This document shows, one piece after another, positions 1-8,266 of a stretch of DNA of 64,000 bases; the stretch's first letter is position 1, and each line of letters opens with the position of its first letter. This DNA comes from Gemmatimonadaceae bacterium (GTDB taxonomy: Bacteria > Gemmatimonadota > Gemmatimonadetes > Gemmatimonadales > Gemmatimonadaceae): positions 244,558 through 308,557 of the forward strand of contig DATLUQ010000051.1 in assembly GCA_035533015.1 (NCBI GenBank). The letters are read 5' to 3'. Below the pieces are notes generated by a model that was not told the origin of the DNA, did no database searches, and saw nothing but the letters and a program-made list of their open reading frames with translations. Made by a program: the position numbers and the translations under genes.

Positions 1-1
1 C

Positions 2-991
2 CCGCTCCTGTTCGAGACGCTGGCCCGGTCCCGCGCGCTGGTCGCGCGGCTGATCCACTCCACCCAGGAGGAGATCGCGCTCGCCGTGAACACGAGCTAC
101 GGCATCAACATGGCCGCCGCGGCGCTGCCGCTTGGGCCCGGCGACGTCGTGGTGGTGCCCGACGGTGAGTTCCCGGCCAATATGTATCCGTGGCTGGCGC
201 TGGCGCCGAAGCGAGGGGCCACGGTGCGGGTGATCCCGCTACGCGACGGCGTGTGTGATGAGCAGAGACTTATAGATGCGGTCGACGATCCGGCCGTGAA
301 AGTCGTGGCGGTCTCGTGGGTCGGGTTCGCCACGGGCTACCGCGTGGATCTGGCGGCGCTGGGCCGCCGCTGCCGCGAGCGCGGCGTGCACCTGGTGGTG
401 GATGCCATCCAGGGGCTGGGCGTGGTTCCGTTGGATGTGCGCGAGGTACAGCCGGCGATTCTCGCGTGTGGCGCCCAGAAGTGGCTGCTCTCGCCGTGGG
501 GGGCCGGGTTCACCTATGTGCGACAGGACCTCGTGCCGCACCTCGACCCTCCGTTCGTGAGCTGGATGGCGGTAAAGGGCTCCGATGACTTCCGCAATTT
601 GCTCGACTACGACATGACCTGGCGCGACGACGCGCGTCGGTTCGAGTTCGTCACCGTCCCGTTTCAGGATTTTGCGGGCATGAATGCGAGTCTCGAGTTG
701 CTGCTCGAGTTGGGCCCCGAGGCGGTCGCCGCCCACGTGCGGCGGCTGGCCGACCGCGTGGTGGCGTGGGCCGGTCGCCGCCCGGACATGGGGTTGGTGA
801 CGCCCGCCGATCCGGCCCATCGCGCCGGTATCGTGTGCGTGGCCCCTCCCGACCCGGAGGCCACGAGCCAGCGGCTGCGCGAGGCCGGCATCGCGCACTC
901 GCAGCGCGAGGGCGCCATGCGCCTGGCCATCCACGCCTTCAACAGCGACGACGACGTCACGCGCGCGCTCGACGTGATCGGCGCCCACTAA
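2..991 (+). CDS. PLP-dependent class V aminotransferase, 5' truncated
   Basis: The reading frame is open from base 2, so the gene begins outside the window. The visible 329 residues look like the C-terminal three quarters of a fold-type I aminotransferase of the class V (NifS/SufS-like) family. The PLP-binding aspartate lies in VVDAIQGLG and the Schiff-base lysine in CGAQKWLLSPWG. The residues after the lysine differ from cysteine desulfurases, so a general class V aminotransferase, desulfurase or epimerase is more likely than SufS. The substrate cannot be told. It converges on tyrS with only 7 bases between the stop codons. Confidence 0.85.
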   Translation, partial: PLLFETLARSRALVARLIHSTQEEIALAVNTSYGINMAAAALPLGPGDVVVVPDGEFPANMYPWLALAPKRGATVRVIPLRDGVCDEQRLIDAVDDPAVKVVAVSWVGFATGYRVDLAALGRRCRERGVHLVVDAIQGLGVVPLDVREVQPAILACGAQKWLLSPWGAGFTYVRQDLVPHLDPPFVSWMAVKGSDDFRNLLDYDMTWRDDARRFEFVTVPFQDFAGMNASLELLLELGPEAVAAHVRRLADRVVAWAGRRPDMGLVTPADPAHRAGIVCVAPPDPEATSQRLREAGIAHSQREGAMRLAIHAFNSDDDVTRALDVIGAH

Positions 992-998
992 CCGGTGG

Positions 999-2294
999 TC
1001 AGACCAGGATGCGCACCAGCGCGTACTCACGCTTGCCCTTGCCCAGGATCACGTGGCGGCCGGTCAGCAGCACGCCGATCGTGTCGACATAGCGCTCCGA
1101 CGCGGCCAGTTTGCGCTTGTTCACTGATACGCCGCCCTGCTCGAGCAACCGCCGCGCGGCGCCGTTGGAGCTGGCGATGCCTGCCGCGGTGAGCAGCTTG
1201 CACACGTCGAGCTGCCCGGGCGTCTCGCCCGCCACGTCGGCCTCCCGCACCTGGGTGAAGGGCGCGTCGGTGCTCAACTGCGCCAGCGCACCCGCCGATA
1301 GCGACGCCGGATCCAGCCCGCCGAAATAGAACCCCGACACCTCTTCAGCGGCGGCGAGCGCCGCCTCGCCATGCAGGCGGCGTGTCATCTCGCGTGCCAG
1401 CGCGCGCTGCGCGTTCCGCTGTTCCGGATGCTCGGCCACGGCGCGATCGAACGCCTCGATCTCGTCGCGCGACAGCAGGGTGAAGTAGCGCAGGTATTTC
1501 CCCGCGTCGCGGTCGTCGGTGTTGATCCAGTACTGGTAGAAACGGTAGGGAGAGGTGAGGCGGGCGTCGAGCCACACGGCGCCCGTCTCGCTCTTGCCGA
1601 ACTTGGCGCCGCCGGCGGTGGTCACGAGCGGCAGGGTGAGGGCGTGCCCGTGTGCGCCGGTGCCCTCCGCGCGGTGAATGAGTTCGATGCCGGCCGTGAT
1701 GTTTCCCCACTGGTCGCTGCCGCCGAGCTGCAGGGTGACGCCGTCGCGGCGCCACAACTCCAGGAAGTCGTAAGCCTGGAGCAGCATGTACGAGAACTCG
1801 GTGTACGAGATGCCGCCCTCGAGGCGGGTCTTCACCGACTCCTTCTGGAGCATGTAGTTCACCGTGAAATGCTTGCCCACGTCGCGCATGAACTCGATGG
1901 CGCCGAGCTTGGTGAGCCAGTCGGCGTTGTTGCGCATGATCGCGGCGTGCCGGCCCTCGAAATCCATGAACCGCGCCAGCTGGTCTCGGATGGCGCGGGC
2001 ATTCGCCTCGACCTCGGCCGCCGACGCGAGCTGCCGTTCGGTCGACCGGCCGCTGGGGTCGCCGATGAGGCCGGTGCCCCCGCCCACGAGTACCACCGGC
2101 CGGTGGCCGGCTCGCTGCAGGTGCACGAGCCCCATCACGGGGATCAGATTGCCCACGTGGAGGCTGGCCGCCGTGGGGTCAAACCCCGCGTAGCCGGAGA
2201 CGACGCCCGCGTGCAACGCGTCGGCCAGACCGTCGGTGTGCTGGTAGAGGAGCCCGCGCCACTGGAGCTCGTCGAGCAGGGGGTGCGAAGGCAT
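999..2294 (-). CDS. tyrS: Tyrosyl-tRNA synthetase
   Basis: Cytoplasmic enzyme that charges tRNA-Tyr. The 431-residue protein has the class I HIGH-type signature as HVGN (residues 46-49), the bacterial TyrRS tyrosine-pocket motif GGSDQWGN, a KMSKS-type loop as KFGKS near residue 235, and a C-terminal S4 RNA-binding domain containing GAARRLLEQGGVSVN. The length is normal for bacterial TyrRS. A TTG six bases upstream is in frame, but the ATG at 2294 is preferred because it gives the usual N-terminus and sits where transcription from the adjacent TATAAT box should begin. Confidence 0.96.
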   Translation of the reverse strand: MPSHPLLDELQWRGLLYQHTDGLADALHAGVVSGYAGFDPTAASLHVGNLIPVMGLVHLQRAGHRPVVLVGGGTGLIGDPSGRSTERQLASAAEVEANARAIRDQLARFMDFEGRHAAIMRNNADWLTKLGAIEFMRDVGKHFTVNYMLQKESVKTRLEGGISYTEFSYMLLQAYDFLELWRRDGVTLQLGGSDQWGNITAGIELIHRAEGTGAHGHALTLPLVTTAGGAKFGKSETGAVWLDARLTSPYRFYQYWINTDDRDAGKYLRYFTLLSRDEIEAFDRAVAEHPEQRNAQRALAREMTRRLHGEAALAAAEEVSGFYFGGLDPASLSAGALAQLSTDAPFTQVREADVAGETPGQLDVCKLLTAAGIASSNGAARRLLEQGGVSVNKRKLAASERYVDTIGVLLTGRHVILGKGKREYALVRILV

Positions 2295-2328
2295 CCCCAA
2301 TTATAGAGGCGTATAGAGACAAAGTCAC
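2294..2328 (-). promoter_or_regulatory. Probable leaderless promoter of tyrS
   Basis: On the minus strand, GTGACT (2328-2323) and a perfect TATAAT (2305-2300) are separated by 17 bases. The -10 box ends five bases before the A of the tyrS ATG, so transcription should start at or within a base or two of the start codon. No Shine-Dalgarno sequence lies between. The promoter elements are seen; a leaderless mRNA is inferred. Confidence 0.6.
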
Positions 2329-2378
2329 ACGCGCCGCGTTGGTGCGCGGCGCGCCCAGCCGTTAGCTTCCTGCCCATC

Positions 2379-4595
2379 GTGCAGCTGCCACTTCAACGCT
2401 TCCGCAAACGGCACCCGGTGCTGACCCGCCGCGCCCTGATCGCCGGCGTGTTCGCGACGTGCTTCGCGGCCGGGGTCGCGACGTCCAGCTGGGCGCTGGT
2501 GTGCGACGCCGGCCGCTGCCCGTCGGTGAGCGTGCTCGAGGCCTACACACCGCGCCAGACGTCCAAGGTGTACGCCGCCGACGGCCAGTTCATCACCGAA
2601 CTGGGATTGGAGCGCCGCACGCTCGTCAAATTGGCCGATATTCCGATGGTCGTGCGGGATGCCTTCCTCGCCACCGAGGACAAGCGATTCTACTCGCACC
2701 ACGGCATCGACTTCATCCGCATGGTGGGGGCCGGGCTGCGCAACCTGCGGAGCGGCGGTTACGCGCAGGGCTTCTCCACGATCACGATGCAACTGGCGCG
2801 CAACGTGTTTCCCGAACGGATCACCCGCGAGAAGTCGCTCATCCGCAAGCTCAAGGAGACCAAGGTCGCGCTGGCCATCGAACGCCACTACTCCAAGGAC
2901 AAGATCCTGGAGTTGTACCTGAACCAGATCTACCTGGGCAACGGCGCCCACGGTGTGGAGACCGCCTCGCAGCGGTACTTCGGCAAGTCGGTGCGCGACC
3001 TGAACCTTGCCGAAGCGGCGACGCTCGCCGCCCTGCCCAAGGCGCCGAGCCGATATGACCCGAGGCGTTTTCCCGATCGGGCGGTGCAGCGGCGCAATAC
3101 CATCATCGAGTTGATGCAACAGGATGGGCTCGTGGACGCCGCCGACGCCAGCATGGCGCGGGCCTATCCGCTCGATCTGGCCGGGCGAGCCGAATCGGGG
3201 GACATCGCTCCCTACTTCATCGAGTGGGTGCGGCAGCAACTCGATGCCCGGTTCGGCCAGCGCCTCTACGAGCAGGGGCTCAAGGTCTACACCACCCTTG
3301 ACCTGGAACTCCAGTCGGCCGCCGAACGCGCACTGGAAACGCAGCTGCGGGCGATCGAGGCGGGGCGCTACGGGCCGTACCGGCATCCCACGTTCGAGCA
3401 GTACCTGGCGCGCGCGGGCGAGGGGGAGGCGCGGACCGACGCGAACTCGCCGTATCTGCAGGGGGCGTTCGTGGCCATGGATCCGCGCACCGGGGCGGTG
3501 CTCGCCATGGTCGGCGGGCGCGATTTCGACGATTCCAAGTTCAATCGCGCCACCCAAGCGCTGCGCCAGCCGGGGTCGACGTTCAAGCCGATCGTGTATT
3601 CCACGGCCGTGCAGGCGGGGATGCCGCCCTCGTATCTGGTGGATGACGAGCCGCTCGCCGTGCCGCAGGTGGACGGGACGGATTGGACGCCGCAGAACTT
3701 CGACCTCAAATTCGAAGGTCGCATGACCATGCGGCGCGCGTTCTACCAGTCGCGCAATGTGCCGGCCATCCGCATCGGCATGGAGCTTGGCGAACAGAAC
3801 GTGATCGACGAGGCGCGAAAATTCGGCATCACGACGCCGATCCCGCCCTATCCCTCCATCCACATCGGGGCCGCCGACGTCTATCCCCTTGAGTTGATCG
3901 CTGCCTATAGCACCTTCGCCACGCTGGGCACCCGCGCCGCGCCGATCGGCATCACGCGCGTCGAAAACGCCGCGGGCAAAGTGCTCTGGCAGCAGGCGCC
4001 GCAGCTCACGACCATCCTCACGCCGCAACAGGCGTGGATCATGGTGGACATGATGAAGGACGTCGTGACCCAGGGGTCGGCGGCGGGGTCGGTGGGGCAG
4101 TACTTCCACTTGCCGGCCGGCGGCAAGACGGGCACGACCAACGACGGTGCGGACGTCTGGTTCATCGGCTACACGTCGGATCTGGTGGCGGGGCTCTGGA
4201 TCGGGCTCGACAAACCGGCCAAGATCAAGGCGAACGCCCAGGGTGGGCTGCTCGCGGCGCCTGCCTGGACGGCGTTCATGAACGAGGTGTATCGTCGCAA
4301 ACCGGCCCCGCCCGATTGGCCGCGGCCCGAAGGGATCGTGTCGCGGGACATCGACTTCACCACCAACATGCTGCGCACTCAGTATTGCCCGCCGGCCGAC
4401 GTCATGTCCGAGGTCTACATCGCGGGCACGGAACCCACGCGGCCGTGCGACGTACATACCGCCCACGGCATCGTGCTCAAGCCCGATACGACGCCCGCGG
4501 TATTGGTGCCCCGGAAGCTGACCATCCCGGACACGACGAATCCGTTCTACATCCCACCCAAACGGAAGCCGGGCGGCGGCGGCCGACTGTGGTGA
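2379..4595 (+). CDS. mrcA: Class A penicillin-binding protein (PBP1A-like)
   Basis: Bifunctional peptidoglycan synthase of the inner membrane (738 residues). After a short basic N-terminus there is one membrane segment (about 19-41), then a GT51 glycosyltransferase domain with catalytic Glu100 in ATEDKRF and the STITMQLARN and LELYLNQIYLG motifs, then a transpeptidase domain with S400 in STFK, SRN at 458-460 and KTGT from 583. All catalytic motifs are intact. The start is GTG, and tyrS diverges 84 bases upstream. The last four bases overlap the next gene as GTGA, suggesting translational coupling. Confidence 0.95.
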   Translation: MQLPLQRFRKRHPVLTRRALIAGVFATCFAAGVATSSWALVCDAGRCPSVSVLEAYTPRQTSKVYAADGQFITELGLERRTLVKLADIPMVVRDAFLATEDKRFYSHHGIDFIRMVGAGLRNLRSGGYAQGFSTITMQLARNVFPERITREKSLIRKLKETKVALAIERHYSKDKILELYLNQIYLGNGAHGVETASQRYFGKSVRDLNLAEAATLAALPKAPSRYDPRRFPDRAVQRRNTIIELMQQDGLVDAADASMARAYPLDLAGRAESGDIAPYFIEWVRQQLDARFGQRLYEQGLKVYTTLDLELQSAAERALETQLRAIEAGRYGPYRHPTFEQYLARAGEGEARTDANSPYLQGAFVAMDPRTGAVLAMVGGRDFDDSKFNRATQALRQPGSTFKPIVYSTAVQAGMPPSYLVDDEPLAVPQVDGTDWTPQNFDLKFEGRMTMRRAFYQSRNVPAIRIGMELGEQNVIDEARKFGITTPIPPYPSIHIGAADVYPLELIAAYSTFATLGTRAAPIGITRVENAAGKVLWQQAPQLTTILTPQQAWIMVDMMKDVVTQGSAAGSVGQYFHLPAGGKTGTTNDGADVWFIGYTSDLVAGLWIGLDKPAKIKANAQGGLLAAPAWTAFMNEVYRRKPAPPDWPRPEGIVSRDIDFTTNMLRTQYCPPADVMSEVYIAGTEPTRPCDVHTAHGIVLKPDTTPAVLVPRKLTIPDTTNPFYIPPKRKPGGGGRLW

Positions 4596-5929
4596 GGCGG
4601 TACCACGCGGCGTGGGTGCTCCCGATCACCATGCCACCCGTGCGCGACGGCACGGTGGCCGTGGCCGACGGCCGCATCGTGTACGTCGGCCGGCGCGCCG
4701 GCGCGCCGGCGGGCGACGACGTGGACCTGGGCGACGCCGCTCTCCTGCCGGGATTAGTAAATGCTCATTGCCATCTCGAGCTGACGTCGATGCGCGGGTT
4801 CCTGGAGGACCTCGACTTCCGGTCGTGGATCCTCCGTCTCACCCTCGCCCGCCGCGAAGTCCTGACCCGCGACATGCTGGTGGACGGGGCGCGGTTCGGG
4901 ATCGACGAAGGCCTGGCCGCTGGGATCACCACGTACGGCGACACCTGCGAGTCGGGGGCGGCGTTCGACGCGATGCTCGAACGCGGCGTGCGCGGCATCG
5001 TGTACCAGGAGGTGTTCGGGCCCGCGCCCGTGGCGTGCGATGAGGTCCTGGAGGAACTCAAAGCCAGGGTGGCCGCACTGCAGAGACGGCAAACGCCGCT
5101 GGTGAGCGTCGGCGTGTCCCCGCACGCTCCGTATACGGTCAGCGACCGGCTGTTCGCTGCGGTGGCGCGGTACGCCAGCCAGGCCGGATTGCCGATGGCC
5201 ATTCACATCGCGGAGAGCGAAGCCGAACAGCAGTTGGTGGTCGAGGGACGGGGGGAGTTCGCCGACGCACTCATCAAGCGCGGCATCCGCGTCGAGGGAC
5301 GCGCTCGCAGTCCCATCCAATTGCTGCGCGGCCTCCGCGTGCTCGACGCTCAACCGCTCCTCATCCATTGCGTGCACGCCGATGCCGTGGATGTGCACGC
5401 GATCGCCGCGTCGGGGAGTTCCGTGGCCCACTGTCCAGCGTCCAATGCCAAGCTGGGTCATGGTGTGGCCCCGCTCACGGACTTCCTCAGCGCCGGCGTC
5501 TCGGTGGGGCTGGGGTCCGATTCGGTGGCCGCCAACAATCGCATGGACATCCTCGGCGAGGCCCGGCTGGCCGCGTTGCAGCAGCGTGCGCGCGTGCGGC
5601 GCCCCGACGTGATGCCGGCGGCGCGGGCCCTGCGGCTGGCCACGATCGACGGTGCCCGCGCCCTCGGCCTCGACGCCGAGGTGGGGTCGCTGGAGCCGGG
5701 CAAGGCGGCGGACCTGGCGGCCTTCCCACTCGACGGGCGGTTCGGGCCAACGCACGACGTCGAGAGCGCGATCGTGTTCGCGTTGAATGGGGTGCCGGCA
5801 TCGCTCGTGGCCGTCGCGGGCAAGGTCCTCGTGCAGAACGGGGCCGTGGCGCACGGCGACCCGGCGCTGGCCGGCCGTGTCCAGCACACCGCCAACCTGC
5901 TGCAGCAATGGCAGGCTGGGCGCGAGTAG
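4592..5929 (+). CDS. Amidohydrolase-family deaminase/hydrolase
   Basis: Metal-dependent TIM-barrel hydrolase of the TrzN/AtzA/MtaD type, 445 residues. It has the HxH metal motif as NAHCHLE (His59, His61), further metal or active-site positions in SVGVSPHAPYTVS and AIHIAESEAE, and the C-terminal aspartate in GLGSDSVAANN. Close relatives include S-adenosylhomocysteine/methylthioadenosine deaminases and aminodeoxyfutalosine deaminase of menaquinone synthesis; the sequence alone does not separate these. GTG at 4592 is chosen because it overlaps the stop of the penicillin-binding protein gene; a GTG one codon earlier is also possible. Confidence 0.85.
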   Translation: MRRYHAAWVLPITMPPVRDGTVAVADGRIVYVGRRAGAPAGDDVDLGDAALLPGLVNAHCHLELTSMRGFLEDLDFRSWILRLTLARREVLTRDMLVDGARFGIDEGLAAGITTYGDTCESGAAFDAMLERGVRGIVYQEVFGPAPVACDEVLEELKARVAALQRRQTPLVSVGVSPHAPYTVSDRLFAAVARYASQAGLPMAIHIAESEAEQQLVVEGRGEFADALIKRGIRVEGRARSPIQLLRGLRVLDAQPLLIHCVHADAVDVHAIAASGSSVAHCPASNAKLGHGVAPLTDFLSAGVSVGLGSDSVAANNRMDILGEARLAALQQRARVRRPDVMPAARALRLATIDGARALGLDAEVGSLEPGKAADLAAFPLDGRFGPTHDVESAIVFALNGVPASLVAVAGKVLVQNGAVAHGDPALAGRVQHTANLLQQWQAGRE

Positions 5930-5974
5930 CGGGGAACATCCGCTGGCGGGGGGCGCGGCTCCCCACTTAAGATT

Positions 5975-5997
5975 GATAATACCCTGCTTTCAAGGAG
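5975..5997 (+). promoter_or_regulatory. Candidate -10 box and strong ribosome site of ilvE
   Basis: GATAAT (5975-5980) preceded by TT lies in the only A/T-rich patch between the amidohydrolase and ilvE. AAGGAG (5992-5997) sits seven bases before the ATG. No good -35 hexamer is visible, so the promoter is weak evidence while the ribosome site is clear. Confidence 0.45.
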
Positions 5998-6004
5998 CAA
6001 GCCC

Positions 6005-6967
6005 ATGGCGCAGCCGAAGAGCGGCCGCACGTCCAAGATCTGGCGCGACGGTCGACTCGTGAACTGGGAGGACGCGACGATCCACGTGATCAGCCACGTC
6101 GTCCAGTACGGATCGAGCGTCTTCGAGGGGATGCGCGCCTACGAGACGCCGGGCGGCGGGGCCGTGTTCCGTGCCCGCGAGCACATGCGGCGGCTCATCG
6201 ACTCCTGCAAGATCTATCGGATCCCCATCAAGTACTCGTTGGACGAGTTGGTGCAGGCGTGCCTCGATACCGTCGCGGCCAACGACCTCCGGGAGTGCTA
6301 CATCCGACCCGTGGTCATCAGGACGGGCGAACAGATGGGCGTGCACTCCAACACAGCGCCAACCGAGGTATTCATCATCGCATGGCACTGGGGCCCGTAC
6401 CTCGGTCAGGACGGGCTCGAGACCGGCGTGGATACCCGCGTGTCGAGCTGGCGCCGGGCGGCGCCCGACACGTTCCCGACGATGGCAAAGGCCGGCGGAA
6501 ACTACCTGAATTCCCAGCTGTCCAAGATGGAGGCCAAGGCCGACAACTACGCCGAAGGCATCATGCTCGACTCCTTCGGGTTCGTGTCGGAGGGGAGCGG
6601 CGAGAACCTGTTCGCGGTGCGCGACGGCGTGCTCTACACGGCGCCGCTCGGCGCCGCGATCCTGCCGGGGATCACCCGCGACGCGCTTCTGCAGTTCGCG
6701 CACGATCGAGGCATCGAGGTGCGCGAGCAGCTGCTGCCGCGCGAGTTCCTGTACGTGGCCGACGAGCTGTTCTTCTGCGGCACGGCGGTGGAGGTCACAC
6801 CCATCCGCAGCGTCGACCGCGTGCCGATCGCCGACGGCAAGCGGGGGCCGATCACGGCAATGCTGCAGCAGGACTATCTCGACACCGTGCACGGGCGGAT
6901 TTCCGACCGGCACGGCTGGCTGACCATGGTGCCGGAGCCCGCCGTTGCGGGGGTGGCGCATGTGTAG
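6005..6967 (+). CDS. ilvE: Branched-chain amino acid aminotransferase
   Basis: Fold-type IV PLP enzyme (320 residues) that transaminates leucine, isoleucine and valine with 2-oxoglutarate in the cytoplasm. The PLP lysine is K162 in AKAGGNYLNS. The family signature runs through EGIMLDSFGFVSEGSGENLF, and the cofactor loop LPGITRDALL and the FFCGTAVEVTPI segment match IlvE closely. Length is slightly above the common 300-310, with a short tail after the last helix. It has an AAGGAG ribosome site seven bases before ATG. Confidence 0.94.
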   Translation: MAQPKSGRTSKIWRDGRLVNWEDATIHVISHVVQYGSSVFEGMRAYETPGGGAVFRAREHMRRLIDSCKIYRIPIKYSLDELVQACLDTVAANDLRECYIRPVVIRTGEQMGVHSNTAPTEVFIIAWHWGPYLGQDGLETGVDTRVSSWRRAAPDTFPTMAKAGGNYLNSQLSKMEAKADNYAEGIMLDSFGFVSEGSGENLFAVRDGVLYTAPLGAAILPGITRDALLQFAHDRGIEVREQLLPREFLYVADELFFCGTAVEVTPIRSVDRVPIADGKRGPITAMLQQDYLDTVHGRISDRHGWLTMVPEPAVAGVAHV

Positions 6968-7012
6968 GCGGCGGTGCCGGCTGGGGGGTCGCGCCCGGTC
7001 CGGGAGGCACGG

Positions 7013-7597
7013 GTGATCGTCGGCTGTCTGGCGCTCAACGCCTCGTTCGAACCGCTCACCATGGTGCCGCTCAAACGGGCGCTGCGGTTGGTGATCGACG
7101 GCAAGGCCGAGATCGTCGAGGCCGAGACCGACCGCGTTGTGCGGTCCGAACGGCTGACGATGCCGCGCCCGGTCGTCATTCGTCTCACCAAGTTCATCCA
7201 CGTGCCACGGCGCTTCCGCCGGCAGGTGACCAACACGTTCCTGTTCGCGCGCGATCACTACCGGTGCCAGTACTGCGGTCGGCACGTGACTGAACTCAAG
7301 CCGCGCGAATCGCTCACCCGGGACCACCTCATTCCGTTGTCGCGAGGCGGCACGAACGAGTGGACCAACGTGGTGGCGGCGTGCAGCCCCTGCAACACAC
7401 GCAAGGGCAATCGCATGCCGGAAGAAATCGGCATGCATCCGCACACCCGCCCCATGGAGCCGCATTTCGTGCATCTGAGCTGGGCCGTGCGGCGGCTCAC
7501 GCCGATCCAGGCGCATTACATCCGTACCTTCTACGGCGATGCCGTGCTGCACCAACTCGAGCGGCTCGAGCACCGCGGGGCCAGTCTGCCGGCGTGA
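7013..7597 (+). CDS. HNH endonuclease family protein
   Basis: A 194-residue protein with a zinc-bound HNH nuclease fold: CxxC (C85, C88), DHL at 104-106 with catalytic-type His105, the central Asn in the TNVVAAC segment, and a second CxxC (C124, C127). The first 80 residues form the small N-terminal domain common to the chromosomal single-gene HNH family found in many bacteria; a role in DNA repair or processing is likely but unknown. GTG at 7013 is preferred over a GTG at 6974 because GGGAGG lies five bases upstream. Nothing nearby suggests restriction or phage. Confidence 0.82.
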   Translation: MIVGCLALNASFEPLTMVPLKRALRLVIDGKAEIVEAETDRVVRSERLTMPRPVVIRLTKFIHVPRRFRRQVTNTFLFARDHYRCQYCGRHVTELKPRESLTRDHLIPLSRGGTNEWTNVVAACSPCNTRKGNRMPEEIGMHPHTRPMEPHFVHLSWAVRRLTPIQAHYIRTFYGDAVLHQLERLEHRGASLPA

Positions 7598-7609
7598 GGC
7601 GCCTAGGCG

Positions 7610-8263
7610 CTACCGGCGGGGCGCGACGAAGGTGGGGGACGTGGCCTCGTAACTGCGCTTGGCGCCGCCGAGCACGCGCGACAACAGGCGTCCGATGCCA
7701 TTCTTCAACGCCGACAGCGGATTGGCCCGTCCCCGTACCGCGGGTTGCAGGTCGCCGTGCAGCCAGCGCTGCAGTTCGCTCAGATCGCTGGCGCTCAGCG
7801 ACTCGACATCGAGCACCACGTTGTAGTAGTACTTCGTGCCGGCCCGGGCCGGCGCCAGCGACACGCGGTACGGACGCGCGAGGATGGCCTGCGCCGAGGC
7901 GAGCGAGGGGAGCGCTCCGAAATCTTCGCGCAATTTGCCGTTGCGACGAAGAACGCGGTACGCCGACTGATACGGGTCGGGGTCATACTGCACGAACATG
8001 TCCCAGGACGTGGACCGCTCCAGTTCGTTGAACAGTCCGCCGGTGCGCCACAGTTCCAGCCGGAAGTGCAGCTGGACGGGAAACCCGTTCTTCATCAGCT
8101 CCTGGAACTGCGGGTCATCGAGCACGCCGGACGCCGAGACCATCGGGGCCAAGGATCCGTGGTCCGGTTGGATGGACACGTGCACGCCGGCATCGCGCTG
8201 CGCGAGGGCCGGCGCGGCGAACGCCAGCAGGGACGCGAGGAGGAGCCGGACGGGGGCGCGCAC
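7610..8263 (-). CDS. DUF4390 family secreted protein
   Basis: A 217-residue protein with a cleavable signal peptide (about 1-21, ending ALAQ) followed by a DUF4390-type domain: the LHFRLELWRTGGLFNELE and YRVLR patterns, then YYYNVVLDVESLSASDL. Function is unknown; in Proteobacteria DUF4390 genes commonly sit beside ntrY/ntrX, and this gene is last in an operon with such a pair, which supports the family call. The GTG start lies three bases after the stop of the outer-membrane protein gene, so the two are surely cotranscribed. The last 40 residues are basic and less conserved-looking. Confidence 0.75.
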   Translation of the reverse strand: MRAPVRLLLASLLAFAAPALAQRDAGVHVSIQPDHGSLAPMVSASGVLDDPQFQELMKNGFPVQLHFRLELWRTGGLFNELERSTSWDMFVQYDPDPYQSAYRVLRRNGKLREDFGALPSLASAQAILARPYRVSLAPARAGTKYYYNVVLDVESLSASDLSELQRWLHGDLQPAVRGRANPLSALKNGIGRLLSRVLGGAKRSYEATSPTFVAPRR

Positions 8264-8266
8264 GCG

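Noticed and set aside
2325..4466. 713-codon open frame opposite the penicillin-binding protein gene
   Set aside because: Shadow frame; no domain recognisable and it would cover the divergent promoter region.
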